Positions 8,023 to 16,853 of a stretch of 64,000 bases of DNA are shown in pieces (position 1 is the first letter of the stretch; each line of letters starts with the position of its first letter). Position numbers and translations under genes: made by a program. Source of the DNA: DASRSS01 sp963799045 (GTDB taxonomy: Bacteria > Actinomycetota > Actinomycetes > Mycobacteriales > Jatrophihabitantaceae); the NCBI GenBank assembly GCA_963799045.1, contig CAWCVN010000005.1, positions 744,001-808,000 on the forward strand, written 5' to 3'. The notes under the pieces were generated by a model, which worked only from the letters and a program-made list of their open reading frames with translations, was not told the origin of the DNA and did no database searches.

Positions 8023-10600
8023 CTGCTGTCCGTGCGGCCAGGGCCCGGATCACGTCCGCCCGTCCCTCGCCGACCAGGCGGCGCAGCGCGGCCGGCAGGT
8101 CGTCTCGGGCCAGGAACGCGTCCGCCGCGGCGACCGTCTCGGCGGAGATGGTCGAACCCCAGGTGGGGAACAGGCCGACTACCACATTCTGCGCCAGCTC
8201 GCTGGTCCGCCGCTGCCACACGTCCTCGACGTCAGCGAAATACCGCTCGCGATAGGGCTTGACCAGCTCGCCGTGTAGCGGGTGCGAGAAGCCGCGGATG
8301 ACCGCGATCTGCATGGCGTTCGGGACCGCGTCGTCCTGGACGGCCAGCCGCCACGCCTCGGCCTTGGCCTCGGGCGTCGGCTGCAGGGCGCGAGCGGTCG
8401 CCGCGTGTAGGTGGCCCTCGGTGGACGGGTCGCGCTCGAGCTCGGCCGCGATCGCCGCCTCGTCCGCCTCGCCGCGGGCGGACAGCGCCTGCAGGACTGC
8501 CCAGCGCAGGTCGCGGTCCAGCGCGAGACCGTCGAGGGCCTCGGCGCCGTCGAGGACGCGGCGAAGGAAGGTCGTGTGCTCGTCACTGCGGGCGGCGCCG
8601 AGCAGGGCGTGTAGCCAGGCCAGCTGGAAGTCCGAGCCGGGGTCGGCCTCGCGCAGGCCCCGGGCGGCGGCCTCGGCCAGCTTCGCGAAGCCCTCCGGCG
8701 CGTAGGCCGGGTCGGCATAGATCTCCAGCGCACGCAGTGCCTGCCGGGTCAGCGACTGCATGACGCCGATGTCGGTCTCGGTCGCTGCACCGGCGACGAC
8801 CAGGTCGACGTAGTCACGGGTGGCCAGCTCGCCGTCCCGGGTCATGTCCCACGCCGCGCTCCAGCACAGGGCGCGGGGCAGCGAGTCGGCGAGCCTGGCG
8901 ATCCCGCCCGCGCGCAGCGTGGCCAGGCTGTGCTCGTCCAGGCGCAGCTTGCAGTAGGTCAGGTCCTCGTCGTTGACGAGCAGCAGCGCCGGCTGCGCGA
9001 GGCCGACCAGCTCGGGCACGGGCGTGCGCTGGCCGGTCACGTCGAGCTCGACCCGGTGGGTGCGGACGATTTCGCCGGCCTGCTGTTCGTAGAGACCGAT
9101 CGCCAGCCGGTGCTGCCGCAGCGTGTTGGTGGTCGCGACCTCGTTCGGCGCCGATTGGACGACCTCGAACGAGGTGAACCGGCCCTCCGCGTCGAGGGTG
9201 AACTCAGGTCGCAGCGTGTTGATGCCGGTCGTCTCCAGCCAGAGCTTGGACCACTCGCCCAGCTCGCGGCCCGACGAACGCTCCAACGCGCCCAGCAGGT
9301 CCGACAGCGTCGTGTTGCCGTACGCGTGTTCGACGAAGTACTCGCGCAGGCCGGCGAGGAAGGCGTCGACGCCGACGTAGGCGGCCAGTTGCTTGAGCAC
9401 GGACGCGCCCTTGGCGTAGGTGATGCCGTCGAAGTTGACCTCGGCGGTCTGCACGTCCGGCGCGTCCGTCGCGATGGGGTGCGTGGACGGCAGCTGATCC
9501 TGCCGGTACGCCCAGGTCTTCTCGGTGTTGGCGAAGGTGGTCCACGCGTGCTTCCACCGCGTCGCCTCGGTTTGGCACAGCGTGGAGATGTAGGTGGCGA
9601 ACGACTCGTTGAGCCACAGGTCGTCCCACCACCGCATGGTCACGAGGTCCCCGAACCACATGTGCGCCATCTCGTGCAGCAGGGTCTCCGCACGCCGCTC
9701 GTAACGCGCGTCGGTGACCTTGCTGCGGAAGACGTACTCGTCACGGATGGTCACGCAGGCGGCGTTCTCCATCGCGCCGGCGTTGAACTCGGCCACGAAC
9801 ACCTGGTCATACTTGTCGAAGGGGTACCGCATGCCGAAGTTCGCGTGATACCAGTCGAAACCCTGCGCGGTGACCTTGAACAGCTCGTCCGCGTCGAGGT
9901 GCTCCGCGAGCGTCTTGCGGCACCACAGGCCCAGGTCGATCCCGTCGTGCGAGCTTCGCGCAACGTGGTACGGGCCGGCGATCAGCGCGGTGATGTAGGG
10001 GCTGATGCGCGCCGTTGTCGCGAAGTGGACGGTCTTCGCCGCCCCGGCGGGTTCGACGTGCAGCTGCCGGCCGTTGGAGGCGACCTCCCAGTGCACGGGG
10101 ACGGTCACGTGCAGCGTGAAGGCCGCCTTCAGGTCGGGCTGGTCGAAGCAGGGGTACAGCCGCTTGGCGTCGGCGGTCTCGAACTGGGTGTAGAGGTAGG
10201 TCTCGCCGTCGAGCGGATCGATGAACTTGTGCAGGCCCTCGCCGGTGTTCGTGTAGAACAGGTCCGCGTCGACGACGAGCACGTTCTCGGCGGCGAGGTT
10301 CGGCAGCGTGACCCCCGTGCTGGTGGTGTAGCCGGACGCGTCGACGTCGGCGCCGTTCAGGGTGATTCGGTGGAACTTGTCGGCGATGACGTCGATGAAG
10401 CTCGACTCCCCGGGACGGCTCGCGCTGAAGGTGATCGTGGTGGTGGCGCGGAAGGTCCGTTCGGAGGGGCTTCCCTGTGGGTCGGTCAGGTCCAGCGCGA
10501 TGTCGTAGGACTCGACGCGCAGCAGCTCGGCGCGCGCCGCCGCGTCGGTACGGGTCAGGTTCGGGACGTCGCTGATGGCGCTGAAACCAAGCGTTGACAC
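8015..10600 (-). CDS. pepN: Aminopeptidase N (M1 metallopeptidase)
   Basis: An 861-residue M1 zinc aminopeptidase, full length for actinobacterial PepN. It has the GAMEN exopeptidase motif near residue 275 and the zinc site HEMAH near 309, followed by WLNESFATY, whose Glu is the third ligand. The C-terminal half is the ERAP1-like helical domain. It removes N-terminal residues from peptides in the cytoplasm. The start is GTG at 10600, preceded by AAGGAG with 5-nt spacing, a clear ribosome binding site; the reading frame continues upstream to 10810 but would run through the divergent bcp promoter. Confidence 0.95.
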   Translation of the reverse strand: MSTLGFSAISDVPNLTRTDAAARAELLRVESYDIALDLTDPQGSPSERTFRATTTITFSASRPGESSFIDVIADKFHRITLNGADVDASGYTTSTGVTLPNLAAENVLVVDADLFYTNTGEGLHKFIDPLDGETYLYTQFETADAKRLYPCFDQPDLKAAFTLHVTVPVHWEVASNGRQLHVEPAGAAKTVHFATTARISPYITALIAGPYHVARSSHDGIDLGLWCRKTLAEHLDADELFKVTAQGFDWYHANFGMRYPFDKYDQVFVAEFNAGAMENAACVTIRDEYVFRSKVTDARYERRAETLLHEMAHMWFGDLVTMRWWDDLWLNESFATYISTLCQTEATRWKHAWTTFANTEKTWAYRQDQLPSTHPIATDAPDVQTAEVNFDGITYAKGASVLKQLAAYVGVDAFLAGLREYFVEHAYGNTTLSDLLGALERSSGRELGEWSKLWLETTGINTLRPEFTLDAEGRFTSFEVVQSAPNEVATTNTLRQHRLAIGLYEQQAGEIVRTHRVELDVTGQRTPVPELVGLAQPALLLVNDEDLTYCKLRLDEHSLATLRAGGIARLADSLPRALCWSAAWDMTRDGELATRDYVDLVVAGAATETDIGVMQSLTRQALRALEIYADPAYAPEGFAKLAEAAARGLREADPGSDFQLAWLHALLGAARSDEHTTFLRRVLDGAEALDGLALDRDLRWAVLQALSARGEADEAAIAAELERDPSTEGHLHAATARALQPTPEAKAEAWRLAVQDDAVPNAMQIAVIRGFSHPLHGELVKPYRERYFADVEDVWQRRTSELAQNVVVGLFPTWGSTISAETVAAADAFLARDDLPAALRRLVGEGRADVIRALAARTADR

Positions 10601-10674
10601 GAGTGCTCCTTGTGGCCTTGTGGGCGTGTGTGGGGAGTCTTTCACGCCGGTGCGCGGGCTAACCCTCGGGCGAC

Positions 10675-10680
10675 TACCGT
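10675..10680 (+). promoter_or_regulatory. Putative -10 element of bcp (leaderless)
   Basis: TACCGT ends 6 nt before the ATG at 10687. Confidence 0.4.
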
Positions 10681-10686
10681 CGGAGT

Positions 10687-11142
10687 ATGCGCACAGGCGA
10701 CCGTGTCCCGGACTTCGAACTGCCCGACCAGCAGGGCCGGCCGACGAGGCTGTCCGGACTGCTGGCGAACGGGCCCGTCGTCTTGTTCTTCTACCCGGCG
10801 GCCATGACACCGGGGTGCACGCGGGAGGCCTGCCACTTCCGCGACCTCGCGGCCGAGTTCGCCGCGGCGGGCGTCCAGCGGGTCGGGATCAGCCGCGACA
10901 GCGTCGACAAGCAGCAGCAGTTCGCCGACAAGCACGGCTTCGATTACCCGCTGCTGTCCGACGCGTCGGGCGAGGTGGCAAAGCTTTTCGGCGTCCAGCG
11001 CGGCGGCCTGGGGCAGCGGCTGGGCGCGCCGGTCAAGCGCTGGACGTTCGCGATCCGGCCCGATTCGACCGTGGCGGCGGTGGTCCATAGCGAGGTGAAC
11101 ATGAACACCCACGCCGACGAGGCCCTCGCCGCGCTCACGTGA
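10687..11142 (+). CDS. bcp: Peroxiredoxin, Bcp/PrxQ type
   Basis: A 151-residue thiol peroxidase that reduces H2O2 and organic hydroperoxides. The peroxidatic Cys44 lies in MTPGCTREAC and the resolving Cys49 five residues later, the atypical 2-Cys PrxQ arrangement. The supporting Arg lies further on in the fold. It is immediately followed by the Rv2466c-like oxidoreductase, so a small thiol-redox pair is likely, although the second gene seems to have its own promoter. Confidence 0.92.
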   Translation: MRTGDRVPDFELPDQQGRPTRLSGLLANGPVVLFFYPAAMTPGCTREACHFRDLAAEFAAAGVQRVGISRDSVDKQQQFADKHGFDYPLLSDASGEVAKLFGVQRGGLGQRLGAPVKRWTFAIRPDSTVAAVVHSEVNMNTHADEALAALT

Positions 11143-11143
11143 G

Positions 11144-11149
11144 TACGCT
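11144..11149 (+). promoter_or_regulatory. Putative -10 element of the Rv2466c-like gene (leaderless)
   Basis: TACGCT straddles the end of bcp and ends 7 nt before the ATG at 11157, favouring this start over the in-frame GTG at 11139. Confidence 0.35.
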
Positions 11150-11156
11150 TGTTGAC

Positions 11157-11783
11157 ATGACCACAACTGCTTCTGGCCATCGCCCCGTCGTCGACTTCTA
11201 CTTCGATCCGCTGTGCCCGTTCGCCTGGGTCAGCTCGCGCTGGATCCTCGAGGTCGAAAAGCAGCGCGACATCGAGCTGTCCTTCCGGGTGATGTCGCTG
11301 TCGGTTCTGAACGAAGGCCGCGAGGACCTGCCGGACCAGTACCGCGAGATGCTCGGCCGCGGCTGGGGCCCGGTGCGGGTGTGCATCGCCGCGGAGCAGA
11401 AGTACGGCAACGAGGTGCTGCGCAACCTGTACACGGCGCTGGGCGCCCGACGGCACAACGACGGCCGTGACTTCGATCGGGCGCTCATCGTCGAGGCGCT
11501 CGAGGAGTGCGACCTGGACGCCTCGCTCGCGGATGCCGCCGACTCGAGCGACTACGACGACGCGTTGCGCGCGTCGCACCACCGCGGTATGGACCCGGTC
11601 GGCGCGGACGTCGGCACGCCGACGATCCACATCGACGGCGTCGCCTTCTTCGGCCCGGTGATCACCCGCATCCCGCGCGGCGAGGAGGCGGCCCGGATGT
11701 TCGATGGCGCGCAGCTGCTTGCCTCGAACCCCTACTTCTTCGAGCTCAAGCGCACCCGCACCGAGTCACCCCAGTTCGACTGA
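11157..11783 (+). CDS. DsbA-family oxidoreductase, mycothiol-dependent nitroreductase Rv2466c-like
   Basis: A 208-residue thioredoxin-fold protein with a helical insertion. The N-terminal FYFDPLCPFAW carries the active-site Cys20, and the cis-Pro loop is VGTPTIHIDG. The overall sequence matches the actinobacterial Rv2466c family, which uses mycothiol and can activate nitro-compounds in M. tuberculosis. The active site has a single Cys (CPFA), so it would act as a monothiol; as I recall the M. tuberculosis protein has a second Cys, and this should be checked. mshC in the same window shows that mycothiol is made. Confidence 0.85.
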   Translation: MTTTASGHRPVVDFYFDPLCPFAWVSSRWILEVEKQRDIELSFRVMSLSVLNEGREDLPDQYREMLGRGWGPVRVCIAAEQKYGNEVLRNLYTALGARRHNDGRDFDRALIVEALEECDLDASLADAADSSDYDDALRASHHRGMDPVGADVGTPTIHIDGVAFFGPVITRIPRGEEAARMFDGAQLLASNPYFFELKRTRTESPQFD

Positions 11784-11784
11784 G

Positions 11785-13194
11785 TCAGAAGGGCGGTGGT
11801 TCGTCGTCGTTCTGCTCGGGCGCGGTCGGTTCTGCGGGTACGGGTAACTGGGGTGGCCGGTAGCGATAGGTGTGTCTGGTGGGGCTGGTCCATTCGTAGC
11901 TGCCGTCGGCGAGTTTGGTTAGTCGCCATCGGCTGTGGTGTTTGAACTTGTGGTGGCGTCGGCAGAGTGGTTCGAGGTTGTCGACGCTGGTAGGGCCGGC
12001 GGGCCAGGGTGTTCGGTGGTCGAGGTCGCAGTAGTGGGCGGAGCGTCCGCAGCCGGGGTGCACGCAGGTCACGTCGCGGGCGATGACGGTGCGGGCGATC
12101 CGGGCGGGTGGGGTGTAGGTGTCGGCGGTGTCGTTCTGGACGAGGATGTGGCCGTGGTTGTCGACGGGGATTTCGTGCCGCACCGCGCCGGGTAGGGCGG
12201 CGATCCGCCGCGCCATGGAGGCGGGGATGGGTCCGTAGCCGTCCAGTTCGGCGGGCTGGTCGTCCTGTCCGGCGAGGGTGGAGGCGGCGACGGTGACGGA
12301 CAGGGCGGGGCGGAGTCCGTGCCGTTTCGGCAGGCCGGGCATATCGAGGGCTGAACTGCAGATGTCGACGATCGCGTCCGCGCGCCGCTGGTCCAGGGTG
12401 CGCGTGTCGGCGGTGTCGGTTTTGACGGCCCAGGTGTTGATGGCGGTCAGCACGGTCGCCGCGCCGTCGGCCGCGAGGTGCAGCACCACGTCGGCCATGT
12501 AGTCGGGCTCGTCGTAGGTGATGACGTTGCGTTGCGCGAACGCTTCGGCGTGCTGGACGGCTTCGTCCTTGCGGTCGAACCGGGCCACGGCGCGGCGGAC
12601 GGCGCAGCGGAACTCGCCGGCGGATTGCCGGCAGCCGCGCGGCAGCACCCGCTCCTGCACCTTGGCCGCGACCTCGTCGCTGCAGTGCCGCACCCCCAAC
12701 GCCAGGGTCCGGGCGTGCCCATACGGCAGGTACCCGCCCGTGAGCAGGTTGTGCGTGTCCGCCAGGCGCCCGGTCAACTGCTTCGCCGCCTCCAGGGTCA
12801 GGTTCGCGCTGTTCGGGGCGGTCTGCAGCACGCAGGCGACCTCGTCGCGCAGGAACTGCTCGCCGTCCGGGTCACGGCGGGCGATCTCGGCCAGCAGCTC
12901 CTGCTGCTTGCCCGCGATCGTGGCGAGCAGCTTCTGTGAGGCGGCGACCGCGTCGATCAGCGCCTCGTCGGACAGCGACGGAGCGGGCAGCACCGACAAC
13001 GCGGCAAGAGCCGCACCGGACGGATCCAACACCGCCAGAGCAGCAGCCGCCGCCGACGGATCACGCGACGCATCGGCAGGCGACGGCATCGGTGTCGTCG
13101 GCATCGGTGTCGTCACCGCGGGATCGACCGGGATCGGCTCCCCGACCGCAGGCACGGCGTCGGGCCGCGCGAGCAGTCGGGGAGGAGGAAACAT
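11785..13194 (-). CDS. 13E12 repeat family HNH endonuclease (DUF222), copy 1
   Basis: An intact 469-residue protein: an N-terminal Pro/Thr-rich tail with two PMPTTPMPS-like units, a long helical DUF222 domain (about 60-330), then a C-terminal HNH core CVHPGCGRSAHYCDLDHRTP with VDNLEPLCRRHHK. This is the protein of REP13E12 elements in mycobacteria, where one copy serves as a prophage integration site; its enzymatic role is unproven. It is almost identical to the inverted copy at 59358-60767. The promoter TTGACT-N18-TATATT ends 7 nt before the ATG, so the mRNA should be leaderless. Its stop lies 1 nt from the convergent gene's stop, where the repeat ends. Confidence 0.92.
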   Translation of the reverse strand: MFPPPRLLARPDAVPAVGEPIPVDPAVTTPMPTTPMPSPADASRDPSAAAAALAVLDPSGAALAALSVLPAPSLSDEALIDAVAASQKLLATIAGKQQELLAEIARRDPDGEQFLRDEVACVLQTAPNSANLTLEAAKQLTGRLADTHNLLTGGYLPYGHARTLALGVRHCSDEVAAKVQERVLPRGCRQSAGEFRCAVRRAVARFDRKDEAVQHAEAFAQRNVITYDEPDYMADVVLHLAADGAATVLTAINTWAVKTDTADTRTLDQRRADAIVDICSSALDMPGLPKRHGLRPALSVTVAASTLAGQDDQPAELDGYGPIPASMARRIAALPGAVRHEIPVDNHGHILVQNDTADTYTPPARIARTVIARDVTCVHPGCGRSAHYCDLDHRTPWPAGPTSVDNLEPLCRRHHKFKHHSRWRLTKLADGSYEWTSPTRHTYRYRPPQLPVPAEPTAPEQNDDEPPPF

Positions 13195-13303
13195 AGGAGC
13201 TAATATACCCGAACGACCGTGCGCAAGTCAAGCGTTTCGGAAGAAGAATCCCCTTATTCTGTAAGGAATTCCAGCAGGAAGATCACAAGCAGAGCGCAAG
13301 GTG
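11786..13303. repeat. Long inverted repeat, left arm (13E12 element)
   Basis: About 1.5 kb covering the HNH gene, its promoter and some 90 bp upstream match 59249-60765 in inverted orientation with very few differences. Similarity stops sharply after CTTCT at the 3' end of the gene and fades gradually on the upstream side. Confidence 0.9.
13202..13231 (-). promoter_or_regulatory. Promoter of 13E12 copy 1
   Basis: On the minus strand: -35 TTGACT (13226-13231), 18-bp spacer, -10 TATATT (13202-13207), then 7 nt to the ATG at 13194. Near-consensus sigma-70 type and conserved in copy 2. Confidence 0.75.
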
Positions 13304-13444
13304 ACCCAGCAATGAGACCGACCAAGAACGCAACGCCTCGTCGCTGCAAGTTCTTCAACGCGAGGCACTCCAGGGCAAGGCAAGCCAGCAAGGAGATCGA
13401 GCAAGAACGTAACCCCTCGTAGCTGCAAGCTCCTCGACGCAAAG
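13287..13444. repeat. Two tandem ~79-bp degenerate repeats upstream of 13E12 copy 1
   Basis: Units 13287-13365 and 13366-13444 align end to end, sharing the core CAAGAACG, CCTCG, GCTGCAAG and CGACG/CAACG blocks. A related unit and a partial unit lie at 59158-59265 upstream of copy 2. The 265-bp gap between the 13E12 gene and the CtaG-type gene contains only these repeats and the promoter; I see no convincing gene. Confidence 0.7.
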
Positions 13445-13459
13445 AAGGTGACTGCCCGC

Positions 13460-14434
13460 TCAGCGGTCGCGGAGCCGGTCCCGCCAGGCCGGGTCGCTGA
13501 GCCACCACGGCGCGTCCGACACCCCGGTCTCCGGCGCGTCGGCGCCGCGCTGCGAGCTGTCGTCCTGCAGGGCGGTGCGCGCGGCGTGTTCGGCATCGAG
13601 CACGGCGTCCACGGCGGCGGCGTCGCGCGCGTCCGCGCGAAGCCACTGCCGGAACACCAGCAGCAGGAACGGCAGGTCGATGATCTCGGCGATCACCCAC
13701 AGGATCGAGCCCGCGGTCTGCTGGTCGTGCAGGGGCGATGGCGACCAGGGGTGGGTGGTCCGCAGGTCGAAGTAGGACGACACCAGCGACTGGTGCAGGC
13801 GCAGCACGATCCCCGGTATCGCGTCGAGCACCAGCTCGAACGAGCCGATGGCGAGGCCCAGCGCGACCGCAAGCGCGGACGGGTGGCTGTCGATGCCCAG
13901 CAGCGGCAGCAGGATCAGCGCGCCGATGAGAACGAGTGCCGGTTGCAGCAGCCAGCCGAATGCCGGGGCGAACGCGCCCCAGGCCGGCAGCGGGCCGAAG
14001 AACAGCACCGCGGACAGGGCGGGCACCAGCGCGGGACCGACGAGCGGGTTGGACAGCGTGCGGGCCAGCCGCCCCCGCAGTAGGCGCGCGAGGCGGGTGT
14101 GCGGGCCGCGGACGGCCAGCGAGAGCTGCAGCGGTTGCCCGGCGAGCAGGATCGCCGGTATGGCCAGCCACAGCGCGAGCACCTGCGTGGTCCAGACCCA
14201 GTACAGCGAGCCCAGGTAGACCTGCAGGAAGCCGCAGCTCGTCCAGAGCGTCAGCACCAGCCCGAGGCCGAAGACGGCGCTACGCCACACCGGCCAGCGG
14301 CGTCCCGACGCCTGGTAGGTGCGGACCTCGCGCGCATACCACCAGGCCAGTGCGAGCACGAGCGCGATCGCGACCGGTTGCCACGTCCACTGGGTGAACA
14401 GCGGTGTGAATCCGGGGCTGGGCGAAGCGGTCAC
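13460..14434 (-). CDS. Cytochrome c oxidase assembly protein, CtaG family membrane protein
   Basis: A 324-residue integral membrane protein with about seven hydrophobic segments, opening FTQWTWQPVAIALVLALAWW. The pattern (CGFLQVYLGSLYWVWTTQVL, then LQLSLAVRGP) matches the caa3_CtaG family, which is implicated in copper delivery to the oxidase CuB site. The C-terminal ~70 residues are charged and cytoplasmic. No oxidase structural genes are nearby, so the role rests on family membership. Start ATG 14434. Confidence 0.85.
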   Translation of the reverse strand: MTASPSPGFTPLFTQWTWQPVAIALVLALAWWYAREVRTYQASGRRWPVWRSAVFGLGLVLTLWTSCGFLQVYLGSLYWVWTTQVLALWLAIPAILLAGQPLQLSLAVRGPHTRLARLLRGRLARTLSNPLVGPALVPALSAVLFFGPLPAWGAFAPAFGWLLQPALVLIGALILLPLLGIDSHPSALAVALGLAIGSFELVLDAIPGIVLRLHQSLVSSYFDLRTTHPWSPSPLHDQQTAGSILWVIAEIIDLPFLLLVFRQWLRADARDAAAVDAVLDAEHAARTALQDDSSQRGADAPETGVSDAPWWLSDPAWRDRLRDR

Positions 14435-14508
14435 CTGTCCATAGTCCCAGGCCGTCGAGGCGTCATGGGCCCGCCTGCCGCAGGTCCGGGCCTGCCATCA
14501 TGGACGCC

Positions 14509-14982
14509 ATGCGCGTCTACCTGGGCAGCGATCACGCCGGCTTCGAACTGAAGGCGCGACTCGTGCAGCATCTGACCGGACTCGGACACGACCCGGTCGA
14601 CTGCGGAGCCCACGTCCTCGACCGGCAGGACGACTATCCGCCGCCGTGCATCACCGCAGCGGCGCGGACGGTCGCCGACCCCGGTTCGCTGGGCGTGGTG
14701 ATCGGCGGCTCCGGCAACGGCGAGCAGGTGGCGGCCAACAAGGTGCGCGGAGTGCGCGCGGCGCTCGTCTGGAGCGAGGACACCGCCCGGCTGGCGCGTG
14801 AGCACAACGACGCGAACGTGATCAGCGTCGGTGCCCGCAACCATCCGGAGGCCGACGCGCTGCGCTTCGTCGAGATCTTCTTGCAGACGCCGTTCTCGCG
14901 GGATCCGCGGCACATCCGGCGGATCGCGATGCTCGACGAGTACGAGTCGACCGGAGCGATCGCCGGGCACGAGACGTCCTGA
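14509..14982 (+). CDS. rpiB: Ribose-5-phosphate isomerase B
   Basis: A 157-residue RpiB of the pentose phosphate pathway, interconverting ribose-5-P and ribulose-5-P. MRVYLGSDHAGFELK is the family start, GGSGNGEQVAANKVRG is the phosphate/anion loop of the actinobacterial branch, and LAREHNDANVISVGAR is the conserved C-terminal block. ATG at 14509 is preferred over the in-frame ATG at 14500 because the family begins exactly there. It is divergent from the CtaG-type gene and convergent with the next gene. Confidence 0.93.
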   Translation: MRVYLGSDHAGFELKARLVQHLTGLGHDPVDCGAHVLDRQDDYPPPCITAAARTVADPGSLGVVIGGSGNGEQVAANKVRGVRAALVWSEDTARLAREHNDANVISVGARNHPEADALRFVEIFLQTPFSRDPRHIRRIAMLDEYESTGAIAGHETS

Positions 14983-15019
14983 CCGTCGGACCGCGACGCT
15001 CGCCCGGTGCGACCGCCGC

Positions 15020-15399
15020 CTAGCCTGAGCCCGGCGGCCGCCAGTGCCGCCGGACGATCTCGACCTGCTGCTCGGCCTCGGCCAGGTCCTGCTCGCTCGG
15101 CCGGTTGACGTCGCGCCCGCGCAGCGCCCCCTCCACGCCCAGCTGGGACGGGCCCGCGCCCAGCAGGTTGCGCAGCCCACGGTCGCCGTCGCCGCCGCGC
15201 CGCGACCTCCCCCCTGCGCGCGGGGGGCGCGCCGGGGGGGAGGTCGCGGGTCCGCCGGCCTCGCTTCGGGCGGTGGCGGGTCGGCCGGTGGCCCGTCCGC
15301 CGCCGCGCGCGGTGAGTCCGCCGGCGGCCCGCTCCCGGCCGAGTCCCGGCCCGGCCGGCGCCGGCGCCGACGCCGCGGCTGCTTCGCCGACCCGTCCAT
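15020..15399 (-). CDS. Basic, low-complexity protein of unknown function (frameshifted)
   Basis: An ATG at 15399 opens a frame beginning MDGSAKQPRRRRRRRPG and rich in Pro/Arg. A second frame supplies the conserved-looking C-terminus RGLRNLLGAGPSQLGVEGA followed by DLAEAEQQVEIVRRHWRPPG. The switch falls in the G-runs around 15225-15245. One indel there would join them into a ~126-residue protein with a disordered basic head and a short helical tail. The gene sits directly downstream of mshC in the same orientation, with a 15-nt gap. I do not recognise a function. Confidence 0.6.
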
Positions 15400-15414
15400 C
15401 TCGACCCCCTGTGC

Positions 15415-16554
15415 TCAGCTCAGTGCGAGCAACTCGACGAGGGCGCGGGCGGCCGGACCGCCGTCGGTGAGGGCCACCTCCAGAGCGCGCGGCACGTCCA
15501 GGTCGGCGCGCAGCGCCGACGCGACCTCGGTGGCGCCGGCATCCGGACCGGACCGGCCGGCCGCACTGTAGAGCTCGTCCAGCTTCTCGGCCGACGCGCC
15601 GAGGGCACCGCTCGTGTACTCCCACGGCTGCGACCACGCGCGGTTCAGGCACAGCAACCGGATCGCCGCCGCCGAGTGGTCGCGGAGCAGGTCGTCGACG
15701 AGCACCAGGTTGCCCGCAGACTTGGCCATCTTCGCCGCACCGACGTGCACGGTCCCGGCCCGCAGCCACGCACGGGCGAACGGAGCGACGCCGGTGGCTG
15801 CCTGGGCGAGGGCGGCCTCGCAGGCGTGGTGGGGGTAGGCGAGGTCGGCGCCCCCGCAGTGCAGGTCCACCGAGGGGCCGAACAGCGCCAGCACCATCGC
15901 CGCGCACTCGGCGTGCCACCCGGGCCGACCGCGACCCCACGGGCTCGGCCAGCTGACCTCGCCCTCCTCGTCGCGTGTCGCCCGCCACACGGCGACGTCG
16001 AGCGGATGCTCCTTCGCGGGATCCGCCGGGTCGTCGCGGTACTCCGCCGCGAGCTCCAGTGCCCGCTTGTCGTCGACACCGGCGGATGCGGCCGCGCCCG
16101 ACGTCCGCGCGTACACCGTCCCGGTGTGCACGTAGGCCTGCCCCCGCTCGAGCAGCGCGGCGGCGAGCTGGACGACGTGCCCGACCGCCTGCGCCGCGGT
16201 GGGCGAGTGATCGGGCACCCGCACCCGCAGCGCGGACATGGTCGCCTCGAACGAGGCGCGTTGCAGCGTGGCCAGCATCGAGTACGGCTCGCCGCGGCGG
16301 CGCGCCTCGGCGAAGAGGACCTCGTCGACGTCGGTGACGTTGCGGGCGACGGTCACCGAGTGGCCGTGCCTGCGCAGCACTCGTTCCGCCGCATCGGCCC
16401 AGACATAGGTGGCCGCGTGGCCGAGGTGGGTGACGTCGTAGGGGGTGATGCCGCAGACGTACATGCGCACCCTGCCCACCATCGGCAGGCTGGTGCCCGC
16501 GATCTCGATCGGCTGCGGGGGATCGGTCAGTCGCGCGGTGTTCACCCTGCGCAT
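15415..16554 (-). CDS. mshC: L-cysteine:1D-myo-inositol 2-amino-2-deoxy-alpha-D-glucopyranoside ligase (mycothiol biosynthesis)
   Basis: A 379-residue class I aminoacyl-tRNA-synthetase-like ligase that adds cysteine to GlcN-Ins with ATP, the penultimate step of mycothiol synthesis. MYVCGITPYDVTHLGHA contains the zinc-ligand Cys and the HIGH-like HLGHA; AKMAKSAGN is the KMSKS-like loop; HAECAAMVL supplies further zinc-site residues. Length and motifs distinguish it from CysS, which is longer and carries a tRNA-binding tail. GTG at 16545 is an alternative start. Its presence supports an actinobacterial host. Confidence 0.95.
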   Translation of the reverse strand: MRRVNTARLTDPPQPIEIAGTSLPMVGRVRMYVCGITPYDVTHLGHAATYVWADAAERVLRRHGHSVTVARNVTDVDEVLFAEARRRGEPYSMLATLQRASFEATMSALRVRVPDHSPTAAQAVGHVVQLAAALLERGQAYVHTGTVYARTSGAAASAGVDDKRALELAAEYRDDPADPAKEHPLDVAVWRATRDEEGEVSWPSPWGRGRPGWHAECAAMVLALFGPSVDLHCGGADLAYPHHACEAALAQAATGVAPFARAWLRAGTVHVGAAKMAKSAGNLVLVDDLLRDHSAAAIRLLCLNRAWSQPWEYTSGALGASAEKLDELYSAAGRSGPDAGATEVASALRADLDVPRALEVALTDGGPAARALVELLALS

Positions 16555-16594
16555 CCTGCCAGCCCGGTCGGCGGCGGGCTGCGCCGCACATGCG

Positions 16595-16666
16595 AGCGGG
16601 TGACGGGAATCGAACCCGCACTTTCTGCTTGGAAGGCAGAGGCTCTAGCCATTGAGCTACACCCGC
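16595..16666 (-). tRNA. tRNA-Gly (anticodon TCC)
   Basis: On the minus strand the sequence folds as a cloverleaf: acceptor GCGGGTG/CACCCGC, anticodon stem-loop CTGC-CTTCCAA-GCAG with anticodon TCC, T-arm GCGGG-TTCGATT-CCCGT, discriminator U. No CCA is encoded. Confidence 0.95.
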
Positions 16667-16769
16667 GAGTGGCCTGCCGGAGTACCCGGCGGACACCGGT
16701 ATCGAGGGTACCGGTTCCCCTAGGCGGGGCGGCACGCCTCGTCCGTAGACTGTGCATGGGCCACGCGCC

Positions 16770-16843
16770 CGGGGTGTGGCGCAGTTTGGTAGCGCACTCG
16801 CTTTGGGAGCGAGGGGCCGTGGGTTCGAATCCCGCCACCCCGA
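16770..16843 (+). tRNA. tRNA-Pro (anticodon TGG)
   Basis: Acceptor CGGGGTG/CACCCCG, D-arm GCGC-AGTTTGGTA-GCGC, anticodon stem-loop CTCGC-TTTGGGA-GCGAG with anticodon TGG, T-arm containing GGTTCGAATCC, discriminator A. It is divergent from tRNA-Gly and lies just upstream of tig. Confidence 0.95.
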
Positions 16844-16853
16844 CGGAGCGAGG

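Noticed and set aside
8930..10597. 555-codon plus-strand open frame antisense to pepN
   Set aside because: The minus strand carries GAMEN and HExxH zinc motifs; the antisense frame has no recognisable domain and no start context.
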